From CAZFDT01 sp964518335 (GTDB lineage Bacteria; Planctomycetota; Phycisphaerae; Phycisphaerales; Phycisphaeraceae): a stretch of DNA of 64,000 bases. Below, in pieces: positions 25,009 through 34,633 of this stretch (position 1 is its first letter; each line of letters starts with the position of its first letter). The stretch is taken from contig CAZFDT010000024.1 in the NCBI GenBank assembly GCA_964518335.1, positions 4,855 to 68,854 on the forward strand. The letters run 5' to 3'. The notes beneath the pieces are model-generated. The model did not search any database. It saw only the letters and a program-made list of their open reading frames with translations, and was not told the DNA's origin. The translations under genes were made by a program, and so were the position numbers.

Positions 25009-25926
25009 ATGACGGACCACATCACCAGCTCGAGTGCGGTGCTGAGCGCCAATGAGCCGATCGAGCTGCAGTGCATGGAGATCTGGGGCGGCAATGAGGC
25101 GGTGGACACGGCCATCTCGGTGCCGGGGTTGGATGTGTGGGTCGCCAGCACGCCATATGGGGGCGGTGCGCAGGGGGGCGACATTCATTACCTTTCGATG
25201 TGCGGGTCGGGCCGCATCAGTCGTTTCGCCGTCGCCGACGTGGCCGGTCACGGCGATGCGGTGGGCGATCTGGCGGCAACGCTTCGGCGACTGATGCGAA
25301 AGAACATCAACACGCTCGACCAGACGCGGTTTGCTCGGGACCTTAACCGCGAGTTTGGCCAGCTTAACGCCGCCGGCCGATTCGCCACCGCGCTGCTGAC
25401 CACCTATTTCGCGCCCACGAACCAGCTCATCCTGGTGAACGCCGGCCACCCTCGCCCGCTATGGCACGATGCCTCGGCGTCGCGCTGGCGCGCCCTCGAT
25501 GCCGAGCACAGCGACGAGCTCGACAGTGGCGCCGGCCAGGCCCGCGCCACGTACTGGGGCTCGCCCGTGAGCAATCTGCCGCTGGGCGTGATCGAGCCGA
25601 CCGACTACGCGCAGTTCGCCATTCGGCTGGAGCCGGGCGACCTGGTGCTGATTTACACCGACTCGCTGATCGAAGCCCAGTCCCCCGACGGGACCATGCT
25701 CGGCGAGGCCGGCCTCTTGCGGCTGGTCGAGCGTCTCGACGCTTCTCGGCCCGCCGAAGCCATCGTATCACTGCAGCGGATGCTCGCCGATCACCGCGGA
25801 GGGGCGGCGCCGGACGACGATCAGACCGTGCTCCTGCTGCATCATAACGGCACCCCGCCGCCGCCGATGACTGTCAAGCAGGGTCTGCGCTCGCTGGCCA
25901 AGATGGTTGGCCTGTTGTCGGTCTGA
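25009..25926 (+). CDS. PP2C/SpoIIE-type serine phosphatase
   Basis: A 305-residue protein that appears to be a stand-alone SpoIIE-like PPM phosphatase. Metal-binding and core motifs are FAVADVAGHGDAVG (about residues 73-86), LILVNAGHPRPL (about 143-154), LVLIYTDSLIEAQ (about 214-226) and the terminal DDDQTVLLL. Such phosphatases typically act on anti-sigma antagonists or phosphorylated regulators. No sensor domain is fused. It converges, with 5 bp between stop codons, on a gene for a protein kinase-like protein. Confidence 0.87.
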   Translation: MTDHITSSSAVLSANEPIELQCMEIWGGNEAVDTAISVPGLDVWVASTPYGGGAQGGDIHYLSMCGSGRISRFAVADVAGHGDAVGDLAATLRRLMRKNINTLDQTRFARDLNREFGQLNAAGRFATALLTTYFAPTNQLILVNAGHPRPLWHDASASRWRALDAEHSDELDSGAGQARATYWGSPVSNLPLGVIEPTDYAQFAIRLEPGDLVLIYTDSLIEAQSPDGTMLGEAGLLRLVERLDASRPAEAIVSLQRMLADHRGGAAPDDDQTVLLLHHNGTPPPPMTVKQGLRSLAKMVGLLSV

Positions 25927-25931
25927 AGCGC

Positions 25932-27239
25932 TCAGCCGTCCACCGGGAGTTTTTGGGCGATCCGGTTGAGGCCCTTGAGCACGTCACCGGCGGAGATGAA
26001 CGAGGGGCGGTGCGGGTTCTTCGGCCGGAGAATCGCCGCGGTCAACATGCGAATGCGCCTGGCTTCCTCGCTGTCGTGGTCGTACTTGATCAGCGGCAGC
26101 AGCTCCGGGTTGCTCGTCGGCCGGCTGATCATCAGCGCCAGGTAGAACAGGTCCACCGCCTTATCGACTTTGCGGTGGGCCGACAGGATCACGTCGCTGG
26201 TCAGCCGTCCGGTATTCTTCATTTTCCCCAGCGTGATCTGGATCTGCGACGTGGTCATCATCTCGTCGAAGAGCGAGCGGAGCATGGGCGATTGCTTGAG
26301 GTCTTCGCCGATGCGGACCGCCGACCCGAAATCGACGAACCCGACACCGTCGGGGGTGATGACGAAGTTGTCCAGTCGCAGGTCCAGGTGCATGACGCCG
26401 ACGGTATCGTGCAGGCAACGGAGCATATCGGCGGACTGCCGAGCGAACTCGAGTTGGCTCAGGGGCTCGCCCCCGACGCGCAGCCAGGTCATGTACAGCT
26501 TGTGCACGAGTCCGTCGGGGCCGTTCTTGACGCCGATGATCTGCGGGACGCGCTGGGCGTACTGCGGCGGCAGATCGCGCTGCAGCAGTTGCAGAAATGC
26601 CGCCTCGCGCGTGAGGAACACGGGGAATACGCGCTCAGCGAGCTTTTCGGCGCGCTGCAGCAGCACCTCTGACGTCGCCTCGGGGAATCGCTCGCGCAGC
26701 CGCTGCACGATGCGGTAGTAAGGCGGAACCTGCTTCATCACGACATAGTCGCGCTCCGGTGGCTTGCGCTGCGCCAACTTCACGTCGAACGTGAACCGGT
26801 CCGACACCTGACCCGGCGGCAACAGCGTCACCCGTCGCGCCACCATGAAGTGCATCTTCCGCCCGACCCCCGGAAGTGACGGCAGCGGCAGATTGAACAG
26901 CGGGGCGCGAAACGAGTCGGCGCCGTGATCGATGGCGAACCCGCCGTGCTCCTGGCAGGCGCGGATCATGGCCATCACCTGCGCCTGGTCGGGCGACAGG
27001 TAGATGAACTGCCCGCCCCAGCGCAGCCGATCGAACACGCCGTCGGGTGTCTCGACGTCGCCGCCCACCGCCGCCAGGTAATCGACCGGTTGCTCGGCGC
27101 TGCTCTGGTCCAGCGGGGTGCCGTTGAGCGCCAAGCCCGTAACCCAGTCGGGATAGTGCGGATCGCCTCGCAGCGCACGGCGAATCGCGGGACGCACCAG
27201 CCGCGGGATAGTGTTTGTTCCCCTGTTCGACGCCATCAC
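25932..27239 (-). CDS. Protein kinase-like protein (Kdo/WaaP-type fold)
   Basis: A 435-residue protein with an apparent kinase catalytic core: MHLDLRLDNFVI near residue 278 (HxDxxxxN loop) and VGFVDFGSAVR near 294 (DFG). The upstream lobe includes KLYMTWLRVGGEPL. The pattern fits small bacterial Ser/Thr or lipopolysaccharide-core kinases. Substrate unknown. The glycine-rich loop is not obvious. One near-copy of the 14-bp word (one mismatch, 26864-26877) lies in a Leu-Pro-Gly-Val loop. It faces the PP2C phosphatase gene; opposing kinase and phosphatase roles are possible but unproven. Confidence 0.75.
   Translation of the reverse strand: MMASNRGTNTIPRLVRPAIRRALRGDPHYPDWVTGLALNGTPLDQSSAEQPVDYLAAVGGDVETPDGVFDRLRWGGQFIYLSPDQAQVMAMIRACQEHGGFAIDHGADSFRAPLFNLPLPSLPGVGRKMHFMVARRVTLLPPGQVSDRFTFDVKLAQRKPPERDYVVMKQVPPYYRIVQRLRERFPEATSEVLLQRAEKLAERVFPVFLTREAAFLQLLQRDLPPQYAQRVPQIIGVKNGPDGLVHKLYMTWLRVGGEPLSQLEFARQSADMLRCLHDTVGVMHLDLRLDNFVITPDGVGFVDFGSAVRIGEDLKQSPMLRSLFDEMMTTSQIQITLGKMKNTGRLTSDVILSAHRKVDKAVDLFYLALMISRPTSNPELLPLIKYDHDSEEARRIRMLTAAILRPKNPHRPSFISAGDVLKGLNRIAQKLPVDG
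26864..26877 (+). repeat. Interspersed 14-bp word, degenerate copy
   Basis: CGACCCCCGGAAGT, one mismatch from the CCGCCCCCGGAAGT consensus, within the kinase-like gene. Confidence 0.6.
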
Positions 27240-27282
27240 TCGTTCTATCTTAGGGATTGCAGAAGGGGCATAGCTGGTGACC

Positions 27283-28191
27283 CTACACGGAGCCGGGGAA
27301 CACCTCGACGCTCACGCCGGGCAAGGCGGTGCGCAACGACGCCGCCCGCGCTTCCAGGTCGCGCGTTTCCAACGGCGAAGCCCACGCCTCGGCCGTGTGG
27401 CGGGCCACGGTGTAGAGCTGCACGCGATCGATGCGGCAGCCCCCGGCCACCAGCTCGCGCAGCCGCTGGGCATATGCCGCGAACTCGGCGTCAGGCATCT
27501 CTTGGCCGTGCATCCTCAGGAGCATCGTCTGGATCACGATTGGCCGCACCCGCCCGCACGCGGCGATGTTCGCCAGCACCTTTGCCACGTCCGCGGCCCC
27601 TCGCCGGGGTCGATCCACTGCAGCGTAATAGTCCTGCGTGCCCGCGTCGAGCTTGGCCCAGATCTCGCCCTCGCTCCGGTCGAGAATGGCCAGCCCAGCT
27701 TGCACATGAGGCCGGTCCAGCAGCGTCGCATTGGTGATCAGCACGATCCGGGCGTCATCGAGTCCGAACTCCGCTTTCACGTCCGCGACCAGCCGGCACA
27801 CCTCGTCGAACCGCGGGTAGGCCGTCGGCTCACCGTCACCGCTGAATGCGATGTCATTAAGCCTGCGATGCGACTCGTCAATAGCGCTGAATGTCGGCTG
27901 TCGCCAAACGCTCCCGTCGGCCACGCCGGCGATCATCGCCCGCAGCTCCTTGCGCAGCCGCGGAAGACTCACCGGCTCGGCAACGGGTATACGCTCGGAC
28001 GGCTGACGCAACTTCCGGGACACCATGCAATACACGCAATCGAAATTGCACACCTGATCGACGTTGAGATTCACGCCGATCGAAAGCCCCCGGCTGCGCC
28101 GACTGATCACCGCATACACATACACACAATCGCCCCACACCCGGTCGTGGGCGGCGAAGGCCTTCTGTAATGCACTTGGCGTCGCATCCAT
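27283..28191 (-). CDS. Radical SAM protein
   Basis: A 302-residue protein with the [4Fe-4S] ligand motif CNFDCVYC (near residue 50) preceded by SIGVNLNVDQV. Next come the SAM-binding FSGDGEPTAYPRF block and a strand RIVLITNATLLDRP. The order matches radical SAM enzymes of the MoaA/wyosine-like group. As I recall, planctomycete versions are annotated only as radical SAM. Substrate unknown. ATG 28191 was chosen because further upstream codons lie inside a repeat hairpin. A hairpin repeat separates it from the gene upstream. Confidence 0.85.
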   Translation of the reverse strand: MDATPSALQKAFAAHDRVWGDCVYVYAVISRRSRGLSIGVNLNVDQVCNFDCVYCMVSRKLRQPSERIPVAEPVSLPRLRKELRAMIAGVADGSVWRQPTFSAIDESHRRLNDIAFSGDGEPTAYPRFDEVCRLVADVKAEFGLDDARIVLITNATLLDRPHVQAGLAILDRSEGEIWAKLDAGTQDYYAAVDRPRRGAADVAKVLANIAACGRVRPIVIQTMLLRMHGQEMPDAEFAAYAQRLRELVAGGCRIDRVQLYTVARHTAEAWASPLETRDLEARAASLRTALPGVSVEVFPGSV

Positions 28192-28219
28192 CGGCACAAT
28201 CCTATGTCCGCGAGCTTTC

Positions 28220-28272
28220 AGCCGCTTGCGGCTTAGCAGCATGATGCGGCGACCTTGCTAAGTCGCAAGCGG

Positions 28273-28274
<2 letters not shown>
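28220..28274. repeat. 19-bp inverted repeat, REP-like hairpin
   Basis: AGCCGCTTGCGGCTTAGCA (28220-28238) and its mirror at 28256-28274 match at 18 of 19 positions, the exception being a G-T pair, around a 17-nt loop. It spans the end of the acyl-CoA synthetase gene and the spacer before the radical SAM gene. It could terminate transcription in either direction. The sequence is like interspersed repeats I have seen in planctomycete genomes (recollection, not checked). Confidence 0.75.
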
Positions 28275-29784
<1,510 letters not shown>

Positions 29785-29813
29785 CGCACGTCATCCTATC
29801 CCTGGCGATGCGG

Positions 29814-30926
29814 TCAGACCGCCTTGGACACCATGTCGCCGATCTGCGTCGTGGTGTAACCGCTTCGGTCCAGTGACTTGCCGGTGAAGTTGGGCGTGAC
29901 CTTCATCACGGCGGCGTTGATGGCGTCGCCGGCGGCGATCATGGCGGGGTCGCCCTTGACTTTGCCCACCTCGCGCAGGAGCAGGGCCACGGTGTCGATC
30001 GCCGCCAGCGGGTTGGCCTTGTCCTGGCCGGCGATGTCGGGGCTGCTGCCGTGTACCGGCTCGAACATGCCGGGGCCACTTCCGGGGGCGGAAGGTTCAG
30101 GATTCAGGTTGCCGCTGGCGGCGATGCCCATGCCCCCGGCGATCGCCGCGCCCAGGTCGGTGATGATGTCGCCGAACATGTTGCTCGTGACGATCACGTC
30201 GTAGGCCTGCGGGCGCGTCACCATGTACATGCAGCACGCATCGACGTGGTGATACTCGCGCACCACCTCGGGAAACTCGGCCTTGCCGATCTGCTCGAAC
30301 AGCCGATGCCACGTCGCGCCGGCGTAAGTCAGCACGTTGGTCTTGTGCACGAGCGTCAACTTGCCGGGCTTCCCCTGCGTCTTGCGGCTCCTCGCCAGCT
30401 CGAACGCGTACCGCAGGCAGCGCGACACGCCATGGGCGGTGGAGATCATCTCCTGCGTGGACACCTCGTTGTCGGTGCCGCGACGCAGGATGCCGCCGCC
30501 CCCGGAATAGAGGTCCTCGGTGTTCTCGCGCACCACGACGAAGTCGATGTCACCCGGCCCCTTGCCCGCCAGCGGCGTCTCGATGCCGGGGTAGAGCTTG
30601 ACGGGGCGGAGATTGATGTACTGGTCGAGGTCGAAGCGCAGCTTGAGGAGGATGCCCTTTTCGATGACGCCGCCGGCGAGGCGCGGGTCATTGGGCTGGC
30701 CGCCGACGGCGCCGAGGTAGATCGCGTCATAGCCACCGAGGGTGGCGATATCGTCGTCGGTGAGCACGTGTCCGGTGTCGAGATAGTGCTGGGCGGAGAA
30801 GGGGAAGTGTTGGAAGGTGTACGCCAGGCCGTGCTTGCGCGCGGCCACGTCGAGGACCTTAAGGCCTTCGCGGACGACTTCGACGCCGGTGCCATCGCCG
30901 GGCACAACTGCGAGCTTCAGGGGCAT
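29814..30926 (-). CDS. leuB: 3-isopropylmalate dehydrogenase
   Basis: A 370-residue NAD-dependent beta-decarboxylating dehydrogenase of leucine biosynthesis. Visible are LAVVPGDGTGVEVV at the N-terminus, the substrate loop VVRENTEDLYSG near 128, LVHKTNVL near 180 and the Mg-binding SNMFGDIITDLG. The coenzyme signature FEPVHGSSPDIAGQ follows. Between NPE and GPGMFEP there are about four residues more than in most homologues, in PSAPGS, exactly where a copy of the 14-bp word sits. ATG 30926 was chosen for GGAGCC upstream. A strong promoter lies about 335 bp further upstream. Confidence 0.9.
   Translation of the reverse strand: MPLKLAVVPGDGTGVEVVREGLKVLDVAARKHGLAYTFQHFPFSAQHYLDTGHVLTDDDIATLGGYDAIYLGAVGGQPNDPRLAGGVIEKGILLKLRFDLDQYINLRPVKLYPGIETPLAGKGPGDIDFVVVRENTEDLYSGGGGILRRGTDNEVSTQEMISTAHGVSRCLRYAFELARSRKTQGKPGKLTLVHKTNVLTYAGATWHRLFEQIGKAEFPEVVREYHHVDACCMYMVTRPQAYDVIVTSNMFGDIITDLGAAIAGGMGIAASGNLNPEPSAPGSGPGMFEPVHGSSPDIAGQDKANPLAAIDTVALLLREVGKVKGDPAMIAAGDAINAAVMKVTPNFTGKSLDRSGYTTTQIGDMVSKAV
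30078..30091 (-). repeat. Interspersed 14-bp word, copy 3 (in leuB)
   Basis: Exact CCGCCCCCGGAAGT on the coding strand, read as S-A-P-G-S. With the flanking CTT it forms a perfect CTTCCG...CGGAAG hairpin with a CCCC loop. Confidence 0.8.
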
Positions 30927-31260
30927 GGTCAGGCTCCAGGGGCGGGGCATCGTAAGGGTTTGCCCCACGACCATCAAAACCGGGCGACACGCCGACAGGG
31001 CCAGCGCGTGCCGACCCCGCCGTCCAGACGGCCCGGGCACGACGCCAAGCCAACCATCTCATCTTGTTCATCTGTATATGAGCAAGTTGCAGGTTCCGAT
31101 GAGCAAGATGGATTCTCGCAACCAACTCAACTTGAGATTCGTGACACAGCAAGTTGCCGGATCCGACCAACAAGTTGATCCTCCGCCCCCGGCCCCCCGG
31201 ACCACCCGGCCAGCGCGATGAAATCCACCCCCGGCCGAGGAGTCGCAATACGAACACATT
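30927..31260 (-). promoter_or_regulatory. Long leuB leader with mutually complementary repeats
   Basis: This stretch lies between a strong minus-strand promoter and the leuB start. On the leuB sense strand it carries three copies of CAACTTG (plus-strand positions 31171-31177, 31150-31156, 31083-31089) and one CAAGTTG (31128-31134). Each of the three could pair with the single complement, giving mutually exclusive hairpins. It is also visibly more AT-rich than its surroundings. No T-box, known riboswitch or clear short leader ORF was recognised, although one open frame is Leu-rich. No separate gene is convincing here. Confidence 0.4.
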
Positions 31261-31266
31261 ACGAAC

Positions 31267-31294
31267 ATTATACCCCGTGTCGCCCGACGGTCAA
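31267..31294 (-). promoter_or_regulatory. Sigma-70 promoter toward leuB
   Basis: On the minus strand TTGACC (31294-31289) and TATAAT (31272-31267) are separated by 16 bp. The start point would be near 31260, leaving an approximately 335-nt leader before leuB. The remaining 75 bp to the divergent lipoprotein gene hold nothing else clear. Confidence 0.65.
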
Positions 31295-31369
31295 TAGCCG
31301 GGGGCTTACTGAGCGCGTCCGGGCGATGGGCGCGGGTACACTGGTGCGATGGTCCTTCTGGAGACGTCG

Positions 31370-32143
31370 ATGCTGCGCAGTCTGGCGATCGTGTGCATGG
31401 GTGTGGTGCTGGCGGGATGTGCGGCCACACCCACGACCAACGGGCTGGCCGACGCCACGCGCGCCTATCACGCGGGGCAGTACGACACGGCCTATCGCCT
31501 GGCGGCGGCGCGCGTCCACGGCGGGGGTGACGGGGCGGCATCGGCTCAGGCGGCGTACCTGGCGGGCCTGTCGGCGCAGAAGCTCCGCAGCTTCGACAAT
31601 GCCGACCGTTACCTGCGCATCGCCGCGCGAAGCGGCGACGGCAACCTGGCCAACGACGCGCTGGTGGCACTGGGGCTGCTCTATTCCGAGCACGGCCGCC
31701 ACGCCCAGGCCGCCGCGACGTTCCTCGCCGTCGCCCCGCGCCTCGCCGGCGACGGCCGGGCACAGGCCTACCTCCACGCTGCACTTGCCCAGCAGAAGCT
31801 CGGCCAGTTCGCCCAGGCCCGCACCAACCTCTCCCTGGCCTTCGCCGCCACGCAGAACCCCGACCTGCACGCCCGTATCCGCGAGGTCATGAACACCACC
31901 GGCTACACCCTGCAGATCGGCGCCTTCGGCGAGCAGGCCCGCGCCGTCGCCGCCGCCCACGCCGTCGCACCCCGCGCCGCCCAACTCAACCTCGGCCAAC
32001 CCGTCCTCGCCCCCCGCACCGATGCCGCCGGCCGCACCCTCACCGCCGTCCAACTCGGCAGCTTCGCCACCTTCGACGCCGCCCACCGCGCCAAAGCCCA
32101 ACTCGGCGACGCGAGCGCCGTCATCGTCCCGCTGTCGCGGTGA
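31370..32143 (+). CDS. Lipoprotein with TPR-like repeats and SPOR domain
   Basis: A 257-residue protein. The signal segment ends in the lipobox VLAGC (Cys about residue 17). Three to four TPR-like helical pairs follow (AYHAGQYDTAYRLAAARV, AQKLRSFDNADRYLRIAA, LGQFAQARTNLSLAFAAT). The C-terminal domain begins GYTLQIGAFGEQARA and repeats VQLGSFATFDAAHRAKAQL, which is a SPOR peptidoglycan-binding pattern. SPOR proteins bind denuded glycan at division sites. ATG 31370 has CTGGAGA upstream. It is a single gene ending in a hairpin against Uma2. Confidence 0.82.
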   Translation: MLRSLAIVCMGVVLAGCAATPTTNGLADATRAYHAGQYDTAYRLAAARVHGGGDGAASAQAAYLAGLSAQKLRSFDNADRYLRIAARSGDGNLANDALVALGLLYSEHGRHAQAAATFLAVAPRLAGDGRAQAYLHAALAQQKLGQFAQARTNLSLAFAATQNPDLHARIREVMNTTGYTLQIGAFGEQARAVAAAHAVAPRAAQLNLGQPVLAPRTDAAGRTLTAVQLGSFATFDAAHRAKAQLGDASAVIVPLSR

Positions 32144-32155
32144 AGATCCCGCCCC

Positions 32156-32180
32156 AGCCCCGGATTGGCATCGCGGGGCT
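32156..32180. terminator. Hairpin between convergent genes
   Basis: AGCCCCG (32156-32162) pairs with CGGGGCT (32174-32180), and flanking ATCCC/GGGAT extends the stem. It lies between the stops of the SPOR lipoprotein and Uma2 genes, so it could serve both strands. Confidence 0.5.
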
Positions 32181-32187
32181 ATGGGGA

Positions 32188-32832
32188 TCAATCCTTCGGC
32201 GCCGCGTCGCCGGCGGCGAAGCAGGCGGCGACATCGACGGTGAAGCCTGGCAGGTGGGGGGAGGTGGCGGTTTGGCCGGCGGTGAAGATGCCATGCTCGG
32301 CGTAGGCGTCGCCGTCGAGTTTGAGCACGGTGATCGAGCGGATGCCGTCGCGCGGATCGACGATCCAGTATTCGGGGATGTGGCCCTCGGCGTAGTCCTG
32401 GCGTTTTTCCACGTGGTCGCGCTTCGGATCGTCATCACTGACGACCTCCATCACGAGGTCGGCGTAGTCCCACAGGCGATTGGCGAGCCGGTGCATGTTC
32501 TCCTTGCGGAGGAAGAGCACATCCGGCTCGCGGATCTTGTCCTTGCGCACGCGCATGCGGAACGACGCCAGCACGGCCAGGCCGCCGTGGCCCGCATCGG
32601 CCCATGTGTTGAGCTGGTACAGAAGAAACTGCGCGATCAACTGGTGCAATAGCGTAGGCATAGGCAGAACCTCGATGAACCCGTCGGTGAACTCGACGAG
32701 CTTGCGCTCGTGGTCCGTCAGGGCCAGGTACTCGCCTTCGCTCCACTGACCCTGCTCTGGGAACAGTTCGAGGATGGGATACGACGGCCCGGGTTTGCGC
32801 TGCAGTGAGGTGGGGAAAGTCAGCACCGACAT
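32188..32832 (-). CDS. Uma2 family (DUF820) restriction-endonuclease-fold protein
   Basis: A 214-residue protein with the Uma2 core. It shows KLVEFTDGFIEVLPMPT (about residues 44-60), the Asp of IREPDVLFL, LVMEVVSDDDPKRD with the conserved E-V-x-S, then KRQDYAEGHIPEYWIVDP. These positions form the PD-(D/E)XK-like site. The family is very expanded in cyanobacteria and planctomycetes and its role is unknown; some suspect transposon or DNA-repair links. CAGGAG precedes the ATG. Confidence 0.9.
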   Translation of the reverse strand: MSVLTFPTSLQRKPGPSYPILELFPEQGQWSEGEYLALTDHERKLVEFTDGFIEVLPMPTLLHQLIAQFLLYQLNTWADAGHGGLAVLASFRMRVRKDKIREPDVLFLRKENMHRLANRLWDYADLVMEVVSDDDPKRDHVEKRQDYAEGHIPEYWIVDPRDGIRSITVLKLDGDAYAEHGIFTAGQTATSPHLPGFTVDVAACFAAGDAAPKD

Positions 32833-32894
32833 GGCGTGGCTCCTGTCCGGGTCAGTATAGCCGTGCGATCGGGTCGGCCGCTATACTCCCGGCC

Positions 32895-33983
32895 ATGAAG
32901 CTACTCGAACAACTGTGTCAGGCGCCGGGCGTGCCGGGGCGCGAGCATCGTGTGCGCAAGCTGGTGATGGAGAAGATCAAGGGCCTGTTCGACGAGGTAC
33001 GCGTCGATGCGATGGGCTCGGTCCTGGCGATGCGCAAACCCCGCCCCCACCCCCGCCCCCGGAAAGGGAAAAAGGGCAGGACAACGGCCGGCAAGCGCCC
33101 GACGAAGGTGATGGTCGCGGCCCACATGGACCAGATCGGGTTCCTGGTCAAGCACATCGACGACAAGGGCTTCGTGCGCGTCGTGCCGGTGGGCGGGTTC
33201 GACACGCGCAATCTCTTTGCCCGACTGGTGACGATCTGTCCCGACCCGGCCGACCCCCGGAAAGATGTGATGGGTGTGCTCAATCCCGCGGGCAAGCCGG
33301 TGCATATTGCCGACGATGCCGACAAGAACAAGGTCCCTCAGATTCACGAGTTCACGATCGACTTGGGCATTGCCGGCGACGCGGTGAAGAAGAAGGTGAA
33401 GATCGGGGACATGGTCGTGCTGCGCGCCGACTGGGCGGAGGTGGGCGACACGGTGGTGGGCCAGTGCATGGACAATCGCGTGGCGGTGTGGATCGCCATT
33501 CGTGCGATGGAGAAGGTGGTGAAGCTGGGCCACGACGCCGAACTGCACATTGTGTTCACGGTGCAGGAGGAGGTCGGCCTGCGCGGCGCCCGCACGGCCG
33601 CATACGCCATTCGGCCGGACATCGGCATCGGGCTGGACACGACCCTCTGCGTCGATACGCCCGGTGTGCCCGACGACATGCGCACCACCCGGCAGGGTGA
33701 CGGCGCGGCCATCACCTGCGCCGACTCGGCGTCCATCGGCGATTACGATCTCATCGAGCAGTTCGAGCAGATCGCCCGCAAGCACAAGATCAAGCACCAG
33801 CGCTCGATCCTCGCCCGCGGCGGCACCGACTCGGGCGCCATTCAGCCCGCCGGCGAAGGCGTGCGCACCATGACGCTGTCCTGCCCCACGCGCTATATCC
33901 ACACCGTCACGGAGATGGTCCACACCGCCGACCTGTACGCCTGTCGCGACCTGCTGGCGGCGTTCCTCAGCGAGGCGACCTGA
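32895..33983 (+). CDS. M42 family metallo-aminopeptidase/glutamyl aminopeptidase
   Basis: A 362-residue zinc peptidase. VAAHMDQIGFLV holds the first His and Asp, MDNRVAVWIAI near 200 the bridging Asp, VQEEVGLRGART the catalytic Glu pair, and the C-terminal ARGGTDSGAIQ and CPTRYIHT the last His. M42 enzymes form large tetrahedral aminopeptidase particles in the cytoplasm. Between MRKP and KVMVAAHMD there is an unusual Pro/Arg/Lys/Gly-rich insert of about 20 residues, encoded by a CCCCCGG-rich stretch. ATG 32895 follows a TATACT box closely. Its 3' end overlaps coaB by 17 bp in convergent orientation. Confidence 0.9.
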   Translation: MKLLEQLCQAPGVPGREHRVRKLVMEKIKGLFDEVRVDAMGSVLAMRKPRPHPRPRKGKKGRTTAGKRPTKVMVAAHMDQIGFLVKHIDDKGFVRVVPVGGFDTRNLFARLVTICPDPADPRKDVMGVLNPAGKPVHIADDADKNKVPQIHEFTIDLGIAGDAVKKKVKIGDMVVLRADWAEVGDTVVGQCMDNRVAVWIAIRAMEKVVKLGHDAELHIVFTVQEEVGLRGARTAAYAIRPDIGIGLDTTLCVDTPGVPDDMRTTRQGDGAAITCADSASIGDYDLIEQFEQIARKHKIKHQRSILARGGTDSGAIQPAGEGVRTMTLSCPTRYIHTVTEMVHTADLYACRDLLAAFLSEAT

Positions 33984-34617
33984 CGCGGGCGAGATTTTCG
34001 ACCTGTTGCACCAGCCACGGCGCGAACGCCGACTTGGCGGTGCGCAGTGGCTGCTCGCGCTCGCCCGCTGCAGTAAGCCAGATGGCGCTGATCGCGTCCG
34101 ATTCCATCGTGCCCAGCGGGTTGGCGACGATCGCGTCCACCCCCTTGCGGCGCATTTTGGCCACGGCCCGCTCCTCCATCGCCGCCGCTTCCTCCAGCGC
34201 AAAGGCCACCACTTTCTGCTCCGCCCGCTTGATCGACGCCATCAGCGCGACCAGGTCGGGCGTGGGCTCCAGCCGCAGCATCATGCCCGCCTTCTTGTCA
34301 CTGGCGAGCTTGCCTTCGCTGACTTCGATCGGGCGATAGTCGGACACCGCGGCCGCCATAACCAGCACGTCGCAGTCGCGGAAGTGGGCTTCGAGCAGTT
34401 GCTTGAGCTCGGCGCTGGACTCGAAGCGGTACGTGCGCACGTTCGCCGGCTCGTCGTGCGGCTCCGGGCCCGGGCCCAGCAGGAGCGTCACATCGTGACC
34501 CGCCGCCGCGCCCGCCGACGCCAGCGCCAGGCCCATCTTCCCCGTCGAGCGGTTGGAGATGAATCGCACCGCGTCTATCGGCTCGCGCGTCGGTCCGGCA
34601 GTGATGAGCAGTTTCAT
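33967..34617 (-). CDS. coaB: Phosphopantothenate-cysteine ligase (CoaB domain)
   Basis: A 216-residue protein matching the C-terminal ligase half of bifunctional CoaBC. It opens with LLITAGPTREPIDAVRFISN, then STGKMGLALA, ADYRP-like SDYRPIEV, and KVVAFALE with the nucleotide site. It joins cysteine to 4'-phosphopantothenate in CoA synthesis. The decarboxylase half (CoaC) is not adjacent, so it is either encoded separately or elsewhere. It is followed downstream by the convergent peptidase gene and preceded by an M16-like gene 16 bp upstream on the same strand. Confidence 0.88.
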   Translation of the reverse strand: MKLLITAGPTREPIDAVRFISNRSTGKMGLALASAGAAAGHDVTLLLGPGPEPHDEPANVRTYRFESSAELKQLLEAHFRDCDVLVMAAAVSDYRPIEVSEGKLASDKKAGMMLRLEPTPDLVALMASIKRAEQKVVAFALEEAAAMEERAVAKMRRKGVDAIVANPLGTMESDAISAIWLTAAGEREQPLRTAKSAFAPWLVQQVENLARVRSPR

Positions 34618-34633
34618 GGCAGCATGCGAGGTC

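Noticed and set aside
31079..31221. Small plus-strand frame in the leuB leader
   Set aside because: No ribosome site, repetitive origin from the CAAGTTG repeats, and antisense to the leader.
30859..31257. Leu-rich minus-strand frame as a leucine leader peptide
   Set aside because: It has no stop before leuB's start region and no typical run of Leu codons followed by a terminator, so a classical leader peptide is not supported.
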